From an uncultured Bacteroidales bacterium (GTDB taxonomy: Bacteria; Bacteroidota; Bacteroidia; Bacteroidales; UBA932), in NCBI GenBank assembly GCA_934702165.1, contig CAKUYG010000041.1:1-13506 (forward strand): DNA of 13,506 nt. Direction: 5' to 3'. The first letter of the stretch is position 1. The number at the start of each line of letters is the position of its first letter. Below are positions 1 to 7,680 of this stretch, in pieces. The notes under the pieces were generated by a model, which saw only the letters and a program-made list of their open reading frames with translations, had not been told where the DNA came from and did no database searches. The position numbers and the translations under genes are program-made.

Positions 1-2
1 GG

Positions 3-479
3 CTTGAAGCGAGAAATGCCAATATGGAGGGAAAGAATGCCGTAACTATCAGGGACATGATAAGGGCGAGTTTACGAATGAGACCGAGCAGAATCATAGT
101 GGGTGAGGTGAGAGGAGGGGAAGCTCTCGATATGCTTCAGGCTATGGGTACCGGTCATGACGGATCGCTTTCGACAGGACACGCGAATGGCACAAGAGAG
201 CTTATGCTGAGACTTGAGACAATGGTTCTTCAGGGAGCCGAAGGTCTTCCTCTCGAGGCTATAAAACAGCAGATTGCATCAGCTGTAGATATTATAATTC
301 ATCTTTCATCAGTCTTTGTGCCGCCTCGATGCAACGGCTGTTACCACTGCCCATCAGATCTGCATACACAAGGATTCTCGGAGCGATGCCATCCCCGCTT
401 ATGCCGTTCCAAAATTTCTGATACACCTTTATCGGTCCATTCTTTTGAAGTTTTACTTTTCTTGTCATCAGCAATTTGA
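3..479 (+). CDS. CpaF/TadA-type secretion ATPase, C-terminal fragment joined to an unrelated tail
   Basis: Partial at the left edge; the frame is open from base 3 and the first ATG, at 24, is internal to the protein family. The sequence matches the C-terminal half of CpaF/TadA ATPases, the cytoplasmic motors of Tad/Flp pili and related type II/IV secretion systems. Visible motifs are an EGKNAVTIRDMIRASLRMRP stretch with the arginine-rich region, the Walker B/Glu segment IIVGEVRGGEALDMLQAM, the His box TGHDGSLSTGHAN, and RLETMVLQG...QQIASAVDIIIHLS. In the family this is normally followed by a RLRDGSRR-like segment. Here homology stops at about base 309 and the remaining codons to the stop at 477-479 are only the antisense of the AbiEi gene. 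No Tad neighbours are present, and base composition differs from the PUL. It is either an assembly chimera or a recombination scar, and a functional protein is unlikely. Confidence 0.7.
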   Translation, partial: LEARNANMEGKNAVTIRDMIRASLRMRPSRIIVGEVRGGEALDMLQAMGTGHDGSLSTGHANGTRELMLRLETMVLQGAEGLPLEAIKQQIASAVDIIIHLSSVFVPPRCNGCYHCPSDLHTQGFSERCHPRLCRSKISDTPLSVHSFEVLLFLSSAI

Positions 480-1299
480 CGGTAGGCTCATCAGTGTAAA
501 TGTCGAATGTCTCAGGAACGAGGTAGTGGTCCAGGAGGAACGCTGCTCCTTCACCTCCCCAATACATTCCCTCCGGAAGTTTTATTTGATCCCAATGCTT
601 TCTTGTATAACCGTCGATGAAATCCATTTCCTTGACAAGGAGTTTGGGTTTCATCGTCTGGTTATAATGCATCTGCCAAGACTCGAGAAGTTGTTTCTTG
701 TCTTTCAGAATGCGACCCTTGTCCGTCACGAATGCAAACCGACTTCCATATAGTTCCTCAATGACATTTTTTATCGCGCCCAAAGAGGCTCCTGTTGCCT
801 TGCTGATGACACGATAAGGCTTACCGATATTTGCGTCATTGAGAAGGAAATAGAATATGACTTTCAATCCAGTCTCCTTGAAGGCCCTTCCCAGGCTTTC
901 TTTTGGTTGAATGCTTTTCTGCCCGCTGATATGGACAAACAATGGGGAAACTGTAATATTGCAGTTCCCGTTACTCTCAATGACATTGATCCCTTCCGTA
1001 GAGAACTGACTGAAAACCTCGGGCACGAAATGATTGGCTACAAGAAGCAAGGGTTTCCGCGTTTGAGTTTCCACTACTCTCATCTGTTGGACTACAAGGT
1101 TATAATTTGCCTTTGTCACCTGATTTTTTATCACGCAGGCGAAACTTATGCCATTGATGCTCATATCATAATCATACGTCTCATCAACGACCTGGCAATC
1201 TATATGCTCCAGACCTGTCAGTCGCTCAAGATTGTGCACGGCATCATTGATTATTTCTGTCTTATTTGTCATCTTGTTCACATCTTGTGTTGTGTTCAT
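292..1299 (-). CDS. AbiEi-family antitoxin / transcriptional regulator (AbiEi_2, type IV toxin-antitoxin)
   Basis: This 335-residue protein resembles the AbiEi_2 family (PF09952), antitoxin-repressors of type IV toxin-antitoxin systems whose partner AbiEii is a nucleotidyltransferase toxin. Visible parts are an N-terminal region (about 50-125) with the family-like LLLVANHFVPEVFSQFSTEGINVIESNGN pattern broken here as LLLVANHFVPEVF and GINVIESNGN; a winged helix-turn-helix at about 144-205 (GLKVIFYFLLND, then SKATGASLGAIKNVIEEL); W208 followed by MKPKL at 216-220; YWGGEGAA at 246-253; and a C-terminal LVYADLMGSGNSRCIEAAQRL signature. ATG at 1299 is chosen because a promoter lies just upstream; Met10 is an alternative. 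The gene is visibly more AT-rich than the PUL genes, which suggests acquisition. The toxin gene, normally directly downstream, would begin near 300, exactly where the sequence switches to CpaF. The antitoxin therefore appears orphaned in this window. The family is fairly sure; the regulatory role is inferred. Confidence 0.82.
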   Translation of the reverse strand: MNTTQDVNKMTNKTEIINDAVHNLERLTGLEHIDCQVVDETYDYDMSINGISFACVIKNQVTKANYNLVVQQMRVVETQTRKPLLLVANHFVPEVFSQFSTEGINVIESNGNCNITVSPLFVHISGQKSIQPKESLGRAFKETGLKVIFYFLLNDANIGKPYRVISKATGASLGAIKNVIEELYGSRFAFVTDKGRILKDKKQLLESWQMHYNQTMKPKLLVKEMDFIDGYTRKHWDQIKLPEGMYWGGEGAAFLLDHYLVPETFDIYTDEPTVKLLMTRKVKLQKNGPIKVYQKFWNGISGDGIAPRILVYADLMGSGNSRCIEAAQRLMKDEL

Positions 1300-1314
1300 A
1301 AATTATGAACGCCG

Positions 1315-1346
1315 TAAAATTAGAGAACATATCTGAATTTACCAAA
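1315..1346 (-). promoter_or_regulatory. Bacteroidetes-type promoter for the AbiEi gene
   Basis: On the minus strand TTTG (1346-1343) is followed after exactly 20 nt by TAATTTTA (1322-1315). The Bacteroidetes primary sigma consensus is TTTG, 19-21 nt, TAnnTTTG; only the last base of the -7 box deviates. The -7 box ends 15 nt before the ATG at 1299, so the leader would be very short. Confidence 0.5.
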
Positions 1347-1375
1347 TAGTAGCATGGACAATATAGCAGATAATA

Positions 1376-1410
1376 GATGCCCTCAAAGTCTGTCTGGCTT
1401 TGAGGGCATC
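1376..1410 (-). terminator. Perfect 13-bp hairpin downstream of the GH2 gene
   Basis: GATGCCCTCAAAG (1376-1388) and its exact reverse complement (1398-1410) flank a 9-nt loop. The hairpin lies 27 nt past the GH2 stop codon and just upstream of the AbiEi promoter. No clean T-tract follows on either strand (TATTATCTG on the minus side). It is probably the 3' end of the PUL transcript, as a terminator or a stabilising 3' hairpin. Confidence 0.65.
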
Positions 1411-1437
1411 CTCGATTGCGTGTTGTGATGAATTCCT

Positions 1438-4425
1438 TTACTGCAGGAGATTTTCTTTGAATTCTATCTCGACGATGCGGAGTTCGTTGCTCTTCTTCTC
1501 GGCGCCCTTGGCCTTGAAGAGGTCGAGTTCTCCCGCGGCCGGGGCCACGACTTCGACTATGCCGCCGAAGGCGTCCTCATCCTGTGCTGAACCTTTGAGC
1601 TTGACCGTGATCTCGCGTGTCATGACCGGTTTGACCGGCAGGTGCACATAACCCAGTGAGCGCGGTGTCTCGCCTTCCCAGATGAGTTCATCTCCGGCGT
1701 AGATCTCGATAGGGTAGCTGCGCATGCGCCAGCCGGTGAACTTGACGCAGACTTCATCTATCTGGGCCATCCTGCCGAGCTGGTAGGTGATCCAGGCGGT
1801 GGAGAGCCTGCCGTCGTTGGTCCATTCGCTGAGCTCGTTGTCATCGAAGGATGCTCCGACCTTGTCGGAATTGGCTCCTGCGGTGGCGGAGACGATCTCC
1901 ACATCGACACAGCGGTCGTAGTACGAAGGCGTCTGCGGGGTCTCACCTCTGTCAAGACGGCCTTTGAGATGGTCTCCAGGGATATATGTGCTGAGACCTC
2001 CTGTGACTTCAAAAGGAATGGTTTCAAGTGAGATTTCGGCTCCCTTGAGGCCTTCCGCAGATGCTTTCAGTGTCACCTTTCCCGGGGTGGTGGTGGATCG
2101 GATGATGGCGCGGTTGACACCGCACTCCACGGGGAAGTCCTTGGCGAGGATATAGTTGTCCGGGCCCTGGGCCATGCCGCCTCTCCACTCTGCCGGACCT
2201 TCGAGGTCGTAGTGGATCATGTCGTTGGCGAGCGGGCATCTGCGTCCCTGCGCATCGACGACCTCTATCTGCACAAGAGCGACATCGGCTCCATCGGCTT
2301 TCCAGCCTGAAGGATTCTCGATCTTGGAGAGTTTGATCGCTGCCGGCTGCCCTGCCGTCTGGATGGCATAGCGTGCGACTTCCTTGCCGCCGTTGTAGCC
2401 GACGGCCTCGATCTTGCCCGGCTCGAATGATACGCCCTCGGCAGTGAAGAGGAACTCGTAGTCGCGCTTCAGGCCGGAGATCTCCTTACCGTTGAGGAAA
2501 AGCTTCACAGATTCAGTGTTGGAAACCACGTAGACCGGTTTCACGGTGCCCTTGTCGTAGTTCCAGTGGCCGACGATGTAGATGTGCGGGGTCTCGACAT
2601 CCACCCAGCCGTCCCACATCACCTGGTGGGCGAAGAATCCGTCTTTAGGGATGCGCAGCGCGTCTGTGACACCGCTGCGGCGATAGTTCTCCACGCCGCG
2701 GAAGTGGGTGTTTGAGTCGGAGAATATGATCTTGACCCCGCCGGAGCTGATTCTCTGCCCGGAGCCGGCCCTCTCTCTCCAGTAGTCATACCAGCGGCGC
2801 ACGAGCTCCACTGTGAACTGGTCCTGATTGTGATTGTACGGGGAGGCATCTCCTGCCACCATCTTGTTGGCCATGGCGGAGTGGAAGCCTTTGTTGCCCT
2901 CGCCCTCCTTGTGGAAAGGATATGAGTAATCGTCCCAGTATTTGCGCAGACCCTCGTCGCGGCAGTATTCCATGGCCCAGAAAGGTGAGTGCGCGCTCTT
3001 GTTGATGTAGAGCATCTCGCCGCCGTATTCGGACTCACGGATGTCGAGCATCTCGCGGCTGCCTATGGCCCTGCCTCCGTAGAAGTCGTATTTGTCGCGG
3101 ATCTCCCTCATCTCGAGCATGTGCTCGCGGGAGATGGATTCGTTGCCGCACTCATAGAAGATGATGGACGGGTTGTTGCGGTTGTAGATGATGGCGTCGC
3201 GCATAAGTTCCTTGCGCTGGTTCCACTGCTGGCCCTGCACGTCGCGCTCGGCATCACCAGCCGGCATCGCCTGGATGAGTCCCACGCGGTCGCATGACTC
3301 GACATCCTGCTTCCACGGGGTGACGTGCATCCAGCGGACGAGGTTGGCATTGTCCTCGACCATGAGGGCGTTGGAGTAGTCGCTCAGCCATGCCGGGACG
3401 GACATTCCGAGAGCCGGCCATTCGTTTGAGGTACGCTGGGCGTATCCCTTCATCTGGAGTACGCGGTCGTTGAGCCATACCTTGCCTTCGGCGAAACGTG
3501 TCTTTCGGAAACCGGTGCGGGTGCAGACTTCATCGACCACCTTGCCGTCCACTTCGAGGGCTGTGCGGACATCGTAGAGGTAGCCGTAGCCCCAACTCCA
3601 GAAGTGCAGTCCTTCGGCAGGAGCGGATGCCTTGAGGGTTATCGTCTGGCCGGCCTCTATGGCCTGTGGTGCAGAGGCGAAACTGGTGACGGGCTTGCCT
3701 TCAGGGTCGGTGACGCTGACCTTGTAGACGGCTGTCTGCGCCTTGCCGGTCTCGTTGCGCACTTCTGACTCTGCGTTGATGACTGCGGTGCGGGACTTGA
3801 CGCGGATATCGGAGGCGTAGATGTAGACTCCCGTGGTCTGGAGGTTGGAATAGAGCGGGAGTGTCTGGTAGAGCTTGTCCGTGACGTGCAGCCAGACGTT
3901 CTTCGGGAGGCCGCCGTAGTTGGCGTTGAAGTTGCGGTTGCTCCACTGGTATTTCACTCCCGTGGTCCTCTCGGCGAAGTCCCAGTTGTTGTCCACGCGT
4001 ACTGCTATGACATTGCTGCCGGACTTGAGATACGGGGTGATGTCGAAGCCGAAGGCCATGACACCGTTCTCATGCTTGCCGACCAGCTTGCCGTTGACGT
4101 AGAAATCGACTCCCTGGCGTGCGCCCTCGAACTCGATGAAGACCTTCTTGCCGCGGGCGGATTTCGGCATGGTGAAGTGCTTGCGGTACCACACCACGGT
4201 GTCGGTGAGGTCCTTGATGTTGACCTTGAACGCCTCATCCTCGTTGAAGGCGTGCGGCAGGGTGACCTTCTGCCAGCCGGAGTCTTTGAACGAGCGGCTT
4301 TCCGCAGACGGGATGTCTCCGACCTTGAGGAGCCATCCTGAGTTGAAGTTGTACTTCTCGCGTCCCGTGGAGAGCACTGCTGTGAGGAGCAGTGCCGCTG
4401 ACAGGAACAGTGATCTGATGTTCAT
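1438..4425 (-). CDS. Glycoside hydrolase family 2 protein (beta-galactosidase/glucuronidase-like) with DUF4982 and C-terminal discoidin-like domain
   Basis: A secreted beta-glycosidase of 995 residues. I start it at ATG 4425 because this gives a clean signal peptide (MNIRSLFLSAALLLTAVLS) and leaves the terminator at 4469-4497 outside the gene; the open frame extends to 4509. Domain order: GH2 sugar-binding domain (about 25-200, with FEGARQGVDFYVNGKLVG and the NYGGLPKNVWL turn), immunoglobulin-like GH2 domain (about 205-330), TIM barrel (about 330-620), DUF4982-like domain (about 630-700, VKLFLNGKEI), a GH2 C-terminal Ig-like domain (about 708-800, DGADVALVQIEVVDAQGRRCP), and a discoidin/CBM32-like domain (about 830-975). 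Glu429 in YECGNES matches the GH2 acid/base. Glu486 in WAMEYCRDEG is the best nucleophile candidate, though its context is unusual. There is no lipobox, so it is probably periplasmic or secreted. Last gene of the PUL. Sugar specificity cannot be read from sequence. Confidence 0.88.
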   Translation of the reverse strand: MNIRSLFLSAALLLTAVLSTGREKYNFNSGWLLKVGDIPSAESRSFKDSGWQKVTLPHAFNEDEAFKVNIKDLTDTVVWYRKHFTMPKSARGKKVFIEFEGARQGVDFYVNGKLVGKHENGVMAFGFDITPYLKSGSNVIAVRVDNNWDFAERTTGVKYQWSNRNFNANYGGLPKNVWLHVTDKLYQTLPLYSNLQTTGVYIYASDIRVKSRTAVINAESEVRNETGKAQTAVYKVSVTDPEGKPVTSFASAPQAIEAGQTITLKASAPAEGLHFWSWGYGYLYDVRTALEVDGKVVDEVCTRTGFRKTRFAEGKVWLNDRVLQMKGYAQRTSNEWPALGMSVPAWLSDYSNALMVEDNANLVRWMHVTPWKQDVESCDRVGLIQAMPAGDAERDVQGQQWNQRKELMRDAIIYNRNNPSIIFYECGNESISREHMLEMREIRDKYDFYGGRAIGSREMLDIRESEYGGEMLYINKSAHSPFWAMEYCRDEGLRKYWDDYSYPFHKEGEGNKGFHSAMANKMVAGDASPYNHNQDQFTVELVRRWYDYWRERAGSGQRISSGGVKIIFSDSNTHFRGVENYRRSGVTDALRIPKDGFFAHQVMWDGWVDVETPHIYIVGHWNYDKGTVKPVYVVSNTESVKLFLNGKEISGLKRDYEFLFTAEGVSFEPGKIEAVGYNGGKEVARYAIQTAGQPAAIKLSKIENPSGWKADGADVALVQIEVVDAQGRRCPLANDMIHYDLEGPAEWRGGMAQGPDNYILAKDFPVECGVNRAIIRSTTTPGKVTLKASAEGLKGAEISLETIPFEVTGGLSTYIPGDHLKGRLDRGETPQTPSYYDRCVDVEIVSATAGANSDKVGASFDDNELSEWTNDGRLSTAWITYQLGRMAQIDEVCVKFTGWRMRSYPIEIYAGDELIWEGETPRSLGYVHLPVKPVMTREITVKLKGSAQDEDAFGGIVEVVAPAAGELDLFKAKGAEKKSNELRIVEIEFKENLLQ

Positions 4426-4428
4426 ATA

Positions 4429-4436
4429 ATTGATGG
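4429..4436 (-). promoter_or_regulatory. Leader word CCATCAAT before the GH2 start
   Basis: CCATCAAT lies 3 nt before the ATG at 4425 on the minus strand. The same 8-mer occurs at the same 3-nt distance before the lyase ATG. It takes the place of a ribosome binding site; there is no Shine-Dalgarno match. Function unknown. Confidence 0.35.
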
Positions 4437-4459
4437 ATTGGTTTGTGTCATTGGCGATG

Positions 4460-4467
4460 CAAATATA
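4460..4467 (-). promoter_or_regulatory. Candidate promoter -7 box for the GH2 gene
   Basis: TATATTTG on the minus strand is an exact match to the Bacteroidetes -7 consensus TAnnTTTG, 34 nt before the GH2 ATG. No TTTG is found 19-21 nt upstream, because that stretch is occupied by the terminator stem (4474-4497). It may be a weak or activator-dependent promoter. Confidence 0.45.
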
Positions 4468-4468
4468 C

Positions 4469-4497
4469 AAAAAAAGGACGGCTGTCCGGCCGTCCTT
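4469..4497 (-). terminator. Intrinsic terminator after the lyase gene
   Basis: A perfect 9-bp stem, AAGGACGGC (4474-4482) with GCCGTCCTT (4489-4497), encloses a 6-nt loop. On the minus strand it is followed by a T-run reaching 4469. It lies 21 nt past the lyase stop codon and immediately upstream of the GH2 -7 box, so it should separate or attenuate transcription between the two enzyme genes. Confidence 0.85.
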
Positions 4498-4518
4498 AAA
4501 ACAATGCATGTGTCTGCC

Positions 4519-7500
4519 CTACAGCGGCAGCACTTCGAGGCTGTAGATCACATCAAGGCTCCATGTGGCGGCGCCGTTGGTGTTCGGATGGTAAGGCCTG
4601 TCGATGCCTCGCAGCAGTTCATCCCATGTCTTGCGGGCGAAGTCCGCATCGTGGTCCTTCCATGCGGCGTAGGCGTTGAGCCTTCCGACACGGAAGCCTG
4701 CCATGGTGTGGTAGCGCCTTGCGTGGTCAAGCCAAGCGGCGTTGAACTCCGGCACGTTGATCATGTCCTGCATCTCGGTCATGATCTCGAATCCTCCCAT
4801 AATGGTCATAAGGTGGTTGGTACCGATGGAGGCAGGATCTCCCTCCCAGCTGAGCACTCCCGTGGCCGGGTCGAATCCGAGCACCTTCACCTTGCCGGTG
4901 AGAAGTCCGTTAGGGAGCGCGGCGATGCTCTTCATGCCTGCGATGATCATGTCATAGTAGTGCTTCTCCCCGGTCCTTTCCCAACGTGTCATCCAGTTGC
5001 CGGCGTATCCGAGCCAGTCAGGTCCGATGCGCAGGCGTGCCGGTGCAGTGCAAGGGGTCTCGCTGCGTGGAGCAGCTAAGCGCATAGGGTCGATCTTGTA
5101 GAGGAGCTGCTCTGAATCCTTGGACTCGTCCATCAGGTCTCCGGAACGTTCGTCTGTGGTGAGATAGTAGAGGAAACGGTTCCATGCGGCCTGGCCGATG
5201 CGGGCCTCCTTGGCACCGCAGCCCCAGTGTGACACATTGTGGCGGCTGCCAAGTCCGGCATAAGGCCCGATGTGGTAGACGTCAACCTCTGTAGTGTGGC
5301 GGCTCATCGCCACGGCCATATCCCAGATGTCCTCACGGCCGCTGCGCAGGAACATGTACCAGAGCCACATGTTGGAGGCGAGCTCGGTGTTGTCCCAGGC
5401 GAATCCTCCGATGTCGTAGTTCCATACTCCGCGGACATCGTCCATGGAGTGCATGAAGTCTCCGAAGTTCCAGAAACCGTACCATTTGAATTCTTCTACA
5501 TTCTTCTGGTATACGCTGATGATTTCGTCGAGCCTGTTCTCCACGGCAACCCTCTTGTCGTTGCTCCTGTCAGGGAGGGACCAGATGCCGAACGCGCGGC
5601 TGTCGTGCAGATACTGAGGCGTAGGCAGCATCTGGCTGTCTTCTTCGAGGAGTTCCGCCGTGGCGAGGATGCCTTCACGTCCAGGGAAAGCGGCTTGCGG
5701 CACGAGCACGAGAGTGTTGGTCTTGGCTATGCCGTAAGGGGTGCTCATTCCTTCCTGAACATCCTCATAGCTGGCTTCGAGGTCGTGGGCTACGGTGTCG
5801 TAGTGGCGCAGATCCATCGGCTCGGACTCAGGACTCCAGAGCCATACGTTTATCGTGGCCTCATCGCTGCGCGCATCGGTGATCTCGATGGTGGAAGGGT
5901 AGAGCTGCCAGAAATATTTGAGGGACACTCCGAGTCCTCCGGTGACATCACCGGCGAATGCGTAGCCTGCCGCTCTCTCTCCGGTGAGGGTGCCTATCCA
6001 TGGACGGTCCTCCTGGGTCTTCTTGCGGATTGACCATGAGTTGTCTGTGAGCTGGCTCAGGCGGAACGAATCCCAGCAAGCCCAGTTCTTGATGAGGAAC
6101 TGTCCCTTCTGGTCGAAGTAATCAGGCTCCGGTACACGGATGCCCTTCTCCTGGTCTTCCTGGTAGTCTTTCTGCTTGCGAGGCCCGCCCTGAGGAGCTG
6201 CCGCCGGACGCTGCTGTGCTCCCTGCGGTCTAGGATCAGTGAGCACGCGCCTGCCGTGAAGCGGCTGCACGGATTCTGTCCAGACTTTGCCCTTGTCGGT
6301 GGCGAATGCTATATGGCGGTTGTAGGCCTGCTCACGCATCGGAACCCTGAAACGGAGGCCGAGAGAACTGATGAAGTCTTTGTCCTGGTCTCCGTCGAAG
6401 ATGAAACTGTGCACGAGGCGTATCTGGTCTGAATCCTTGAAGAAGTACATCCTGACCACGAAAGGCAGCCATTCGCGGCCGCTCTCCTCGCTATAGTGTA
6501 CGCCCTCGATCTTGAGGGTGCCGCGAACGGCCCCGTTCTGCTCAAGGGTGATCTTGCTGATCTTGCTCGTGTAGCTGCGGCCGCCTTCTGTGGCGACAAG
6601 GTCGGCTGCTCCGCCCACCTTGGTGTCTCCCACCCAGAGCGCATCGATGATGTTGCTTCCGCTCTTGGGGATGAATGCCTTGACCTTGCCGGTATTCACG
6701 ATGAAGCTGCCGGCATCTTCCGTTATCAGCCTGTTTTCAGCGGTCTCCGCTTTCTTGACTTTGACGAGCTTGGCATCGGAAGTGCCTCCAGGGACAACTG
6801 CCGCTACGCCGAGCCATTTGATGGAGCCGTCAGGCCATTTGGCCAGGGTCCACTGGTCGCTGGTGATGGCGCTTCCGTCGGCTGATTGGAGCTGGAGTGC
6901 CGTCTTGGCTGTCACCTCCCCCTGTTTGAACGGCACGCCGAAACTGACGGCGCGGTCAAGTTTCGGGGTGTTGCCTATCCAGTGGAGTGGTGCCTCGCTG
7001 AAAGGAGGCTCCACGACCTTGGTGTAGCTGAAGTTTTTGATGGCGGTGCGGGAAAGCGTGGTGCGGAAACCGAACCAGCCTTCCGTGTACGGGTCGGCAT
7101 CGTTGTAGTCAAACAGGAGTTTGCCGTCGATCCAGTATTGCACCCTGCCTTTGACGCTCACGAGCTTGATATGGTACCAGTGGTTGCCTTCGAGCAGGTG
7201 GTCGGAGTCGGTGTATTCATTGATGATGGCGGGATCCGGCTCGCCTGTGTAGCGGCGGAAGCGGGTGGTGCTGTTGTAGTTGCCGCCGAAGCCTACGTAG
7301 TAGAGCTTCATCTGGGCGCAGTTGGCGAACACCCCGCCGCGCTCATTGCTGCGCTTGAATACGTCCTTGGCCTTAGGGTCGGTGGCCATCCAGAAGCAGT
7401 TGAGGTCACTGAGGCGGTCTCCCTCCTTCTCGTTGTAGACGATGGCGTCATATTCGATGACGACATCCCCTTTCATCTTCTCCTTGTACCAGAGGGTCAG

Positions 7501-7677
7501 TCCCTTCGGGGCTACAATTTCGCAGGCCCCGTCTTTGAAGCTTACCTTGTAGTCAGGAGATTCTGATTCGACTTTCCAGAACTTCGGGAACTGCTTCTCG
7601 TTGAGCCCTGAAACATCCTTTGCCGACACGGCCAGAGGCAGTGCCAGCAGCAAAAGTGTCAATAATCGTTTTCTCAT
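4519..7677 (-). CDS. Secreted DUF6250 + exo-rhamnogalacturonan-lyase-like (PcRGLX / PL26-type) protein
   Basis: A large secreted enzyme of 1052 residues. I choose ATG 7677 because it gives the signal peptide MRKRLLTLLLLALPLAVSA and sits just downstream of a good promoter; the open frame runs on to 7764 through a terminator. Residues about 20-220 form a DUF6250-like beta-sandwich (LWYKEKMKGDVVIEYDAIV, DLNCFWMATDP, YYVGFGGNYNSTTRFRRY, GWFGFRTT). The rest resembles Penicillium chrysogenum exo-rhamnogalacturonan lyase (PcRGLX): a RIFT-like N-terminal domain (about 230-300), a central beta-sandwich, and an alpha/alpha toroid (about 740-1050, with HNVSHWGCGAKEARIGQAAWNRF and RIGPDWLGYAGNWMTRW). PL26 enzymes release unsaturated galacturonosyl-rhamnose from chain ends by beta-elimination; whether this protein keeps that substrate is unknown, since related Bacteroidota proteins may act on other uronate linkages. 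A Q/P/A-rich insert lies at about 478-506. I could not assign catalytic residues with confidence. Confidence 0.8.
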   Translation of the reverse strand: MRKRLLTLLLLALPLAVSAKDVSGLNEKQFPKFWKVESESPDYKVSFKDGACEIVAPKGLTLWYKEKMKGDVVIEYDAIVYNEKEGDRLSDLNCFWMATDPKAKDVFKRSNERGGVFANCAQMKLYYVGFGGNYNSTTRFRRYTGEPDPAIINEYTDSDHLLEGNHWYHIKLVSVKGRVQYWIDGKLLFDYNDADPYTEGWFGFRTTLSRTAIKNFSYTKVVEPPFSEAPLHWIGNTPKLDRAVSFGVPFKQGEVTAKTALQLQSADGSAITSDQWTLAKWPDGSIKWLGVAAVVPGGTSDAKLVKVKKAETAENRLITEDAGSFIVNTGKVKAFIPKSGSNIIDALWVGDTKVGGAADLVATEGGRSYTSKISKITLEQNGAVRGTLKIEGVHYSEESGREWLPFVVRMYFFKDSDQIRLVHSFIFDGDQDKDFISSLGLRFRVPMREQAYNRHIAFATDKGKVWTESVQPLHGRRVLTDPRPQGAQQRPAAAPQGGPRKQKDYQEDQEKGIRVPEPDYFDQKGQFLIKNWACWDSFRLSQLTDNSWSIRKKTQEDRPWIGTLTGERAAGYAFAGDVTGGLGVSLKYFWQLYPSTIEITDARSDEATINVWLWSPESEPMDLRHYDTVAHDLEASYEDVQEGMSTPYGIAKTNTLVLVPQAAFPGREGILATAELLEEDSQMLPTPQYLHDSRAFGIWSLPDRSNDKRVAVENRLDEIISVYQKNVEEFKWYGFWNFGDFMHSMDDVRGVWNYDIGGFAWDNTELASNMWLWYMFLRSGREDIWDMAVAMSRHTTEVDVYHIGPYAGLGSRHNVSHWGCGAKEARIGQAAWNRFLYYLTTDERSGDLMDESKDSEQLLYKIDPMRLAAPRSETPCTAPARLRIGPDWLGYAGNWMTRWERTGEKHYYDMIIAGMKSIAALPNGLLTGKVKVLGFDPATGVLSWEGDPASIGTNHLMTIMGGFEIMTEMQDMINVPEFNAAWLDHARRYHTMAGFRVGRLNAYAAWKDHDADFARKTWDELLRGIDRPYHPNTNGAATWSLDVIYSLEVLPL

Positions 7678-7680
7678 TTG

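Noticed and set aside
316..1308. Two plus-strand open frames (316-753 and 907-1308) opposite the AbiEi gene
   Set aside because: They are antisense to a gene with clear family motifs, show no recognisable domains, and lack promoters or leaders.
1300..1437. Search for a small gene or RNA between AbiEi and GH2
   Set aside because: Only the AbiEi promoter and the 13-bp hairpin are supportable; no short open frame has a convincing start or motif.
3886..4341. Plus-strand open frame opposite the GH2 N-terminus
   Set aside because: A GC-rich antisense shadow with Val/Asp/Glu/Leu bias and no motif; the minus strand encodes well-defined GH2 domains.
4426..4509. N-terminal extension of the GH2 frame to an ATG at 4509
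   Set aside because: It would read through an intrinsic terminator and the -7 box and hide the signal peptide; ATG 4425 fits better.
5239..6033. 264-codon plus-strand open frame opposite the lyase
   Set aside because: Long open antisense frames are expected in GC-rich coding DNA; composition and lack of motifs mark it as a shadow.
6886..7566. 226-codon plus-strand open frame opposite DUF6250
   Set aside because: Val/Ala/Glu-rich antisense translation without signal, domain or upstream elements.
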